From: DCFW01 sp963790715
GTDB lineage: Bacteria; Bacteroidota; Bacteroidia; Bacteroidales; Bacteroidaceae
Assembly (NCBI GenBank): GCA_963790715.1
Contig: CAWBPN010000018.1
Coordinates: 248,001 to 312,000, forward strand
Reading direction: 5' to 3'
DNA length: 64,000 nt
Position numbers and translations under genes: made by a program. This document shows positions 63,629-64,000 of the stretch, piece after piece (positions within the stretch are counted from its first letter, which is position 1; each line of letters starts with the position of its first letter). The notes under the pieces were generated by a model. It saw only the letters and a list, made by a program, of their open reading frames with translations. It had not been told where the DNA came from and did not search any database.

Positions 63629-63696
63629 AGTTATATATGGTGGATTTTGGACGTTTACCCTATATTTTTCAAAATGCCATAGAGTTAAGCCTTATA

Positions 63697-63744
63697 AATA
63701 AAAAAAACAAGTAGGCCGGTGATAAATAATATCACCAACCTACT
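63697..63744 (-). terminator. Terminator-like hairpin upstream of the polysaccharide operon
   Basis: On the minus strand AGTAGG pairs with CCTACT and GGTGATA with TATCACC (63710-63744), followed by TTGTTTTTTTTAT. It could end a gene right of the window or act as a leader terminator overcome by an antiterminator, as in Bacteroides capsule loci. Confidence 0.65.
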
Positions 63745-64000
63745 CTCATCTTTCATAATTAAGGACCATAATAATATGCATATAGAAGTTATATCTTCAT
63801 CTATTAGGTATAGATGAAAGAAATAAACAATACTTAAAATCTTAACGGATTAAACAACATTCGCTTTGAACATTCCAATCACTTATTGTCATATCCTCTC
63901 TTTGATAAGAGGATATTTAACGACACTTCAAAACGCACTTCGTGATTACCTGTCCCATTTGGCAGATAGAAATTTGGATTTTATTCTTTCATAGCGCTTT
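63745..64000. other. Possible operon leader with hairpins and a gene-end-like open frame
   Basis: No full gene is seen here. Two more hairpins occur: CTTCATCTA/TAGATGAAAG (about 63799-63824) and ATATCCTCT/AGAGGATAT near 63890-63915. On the minus strand an open frame at 63879-63980 reads NPNFYLPNGTGNHEVRFEVS and ends with TGA. It is bounded upstream by an in-frame TAA, so it has no start. Confidence 0.35.

Overview
The window looks like a chromosomal segment of a gut-type Bacteroidales bacterium. Several things point that way. Upstream regions repeatedly carry the Bacteroidetes -7 box (TAnnTTTG). Surface lipoproteins have SPII signals. The gene order ssb-gldE-PPTase and HU-small basic protein-RNase G is present, as are a DUF5723-type barrel protein and a very AT-rich polysaccharide locus. 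I cannot name the genus. No tRNA, rRNA, CRISPR array or insertion sequence was recognised.

Region 1 (1-23 kb) is mostly housekeeping. It starts with a partial, doubly frameshifted lysA. Next come an aminotransferase/LolCE-like permease/glycosyltransferase operon and a lone FucI-like protein. The replication/RNA block follows: ssb, gldE, a phosphopantetheinyl transferase, HU, a bS22/mS38-like basic peptide, and RNase G with a long 5' hairpin. After that are etfB-etfA-acyl-CoA dehydrogenase; an operon joining dTDP-glucose dehydratase and a sugar aminotransferase to two murein-peptide enzymes; a DJ-1/rRNA methyltransferase/phosphodiesterase operon; and a solitary VapE-type ATPase.

Region 2 (23-31.9 kb) is accessory. 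It opens with about 1.4 kb without an intact gene, holding degenerate repeats, a possible decayed AraC-type remnant and a promoter block. A small AraC-type regulator, a 957-residue lipoprotein and a small lipoprotein follow. A second, diverged copy of the promoter block lies ahead of a frameshifted lipoprotein and a DUF5723-like outer-membrane protein.

Region 3 (31.8-64 kb) is one long minus-strand polysaccharide operon of about 30 tightly packed genes. It runs from a Wzx flippase at 63.6 kb down to a signal-peptidase-like gene at 31.8 kb. It encodes about a dozen glycosyltransferases of families GT2, GT4, GT8, GT14, GT32 and GT-D. It also encodes acetyl- and pyruvyl-transferases, a frameshifted Wzy-like polymerase, a Wza/Wzc export pair and a possible terminator-bearing leader. 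No initiating sugar-phosphate transferase and no UpxY/NusG-like regulator is visible; they may lie beyond position 64000.

Two sub-systems stand out. (a) An acyl-decoration module: an FkbH-like HAD-IIIC protein, a membrane-anchored SGNH-like protein fused to an acyl carrier domain, and a tandem pair of SDRs, one of which has lost its catalytic residues. (b) A peptide-type module inside the export end: a PqqD-like protein, a nucleotidyltransferase, an HPr-kinase-like protein, an ABC exporter and a Ser-His signal-peptidase-like protein, with no visible precursor. Three genes (lysA, the 28.7 kb lipoprotein and wzy) carry frameshifts, so either real decay or base-level assembly error should be kept in mind.
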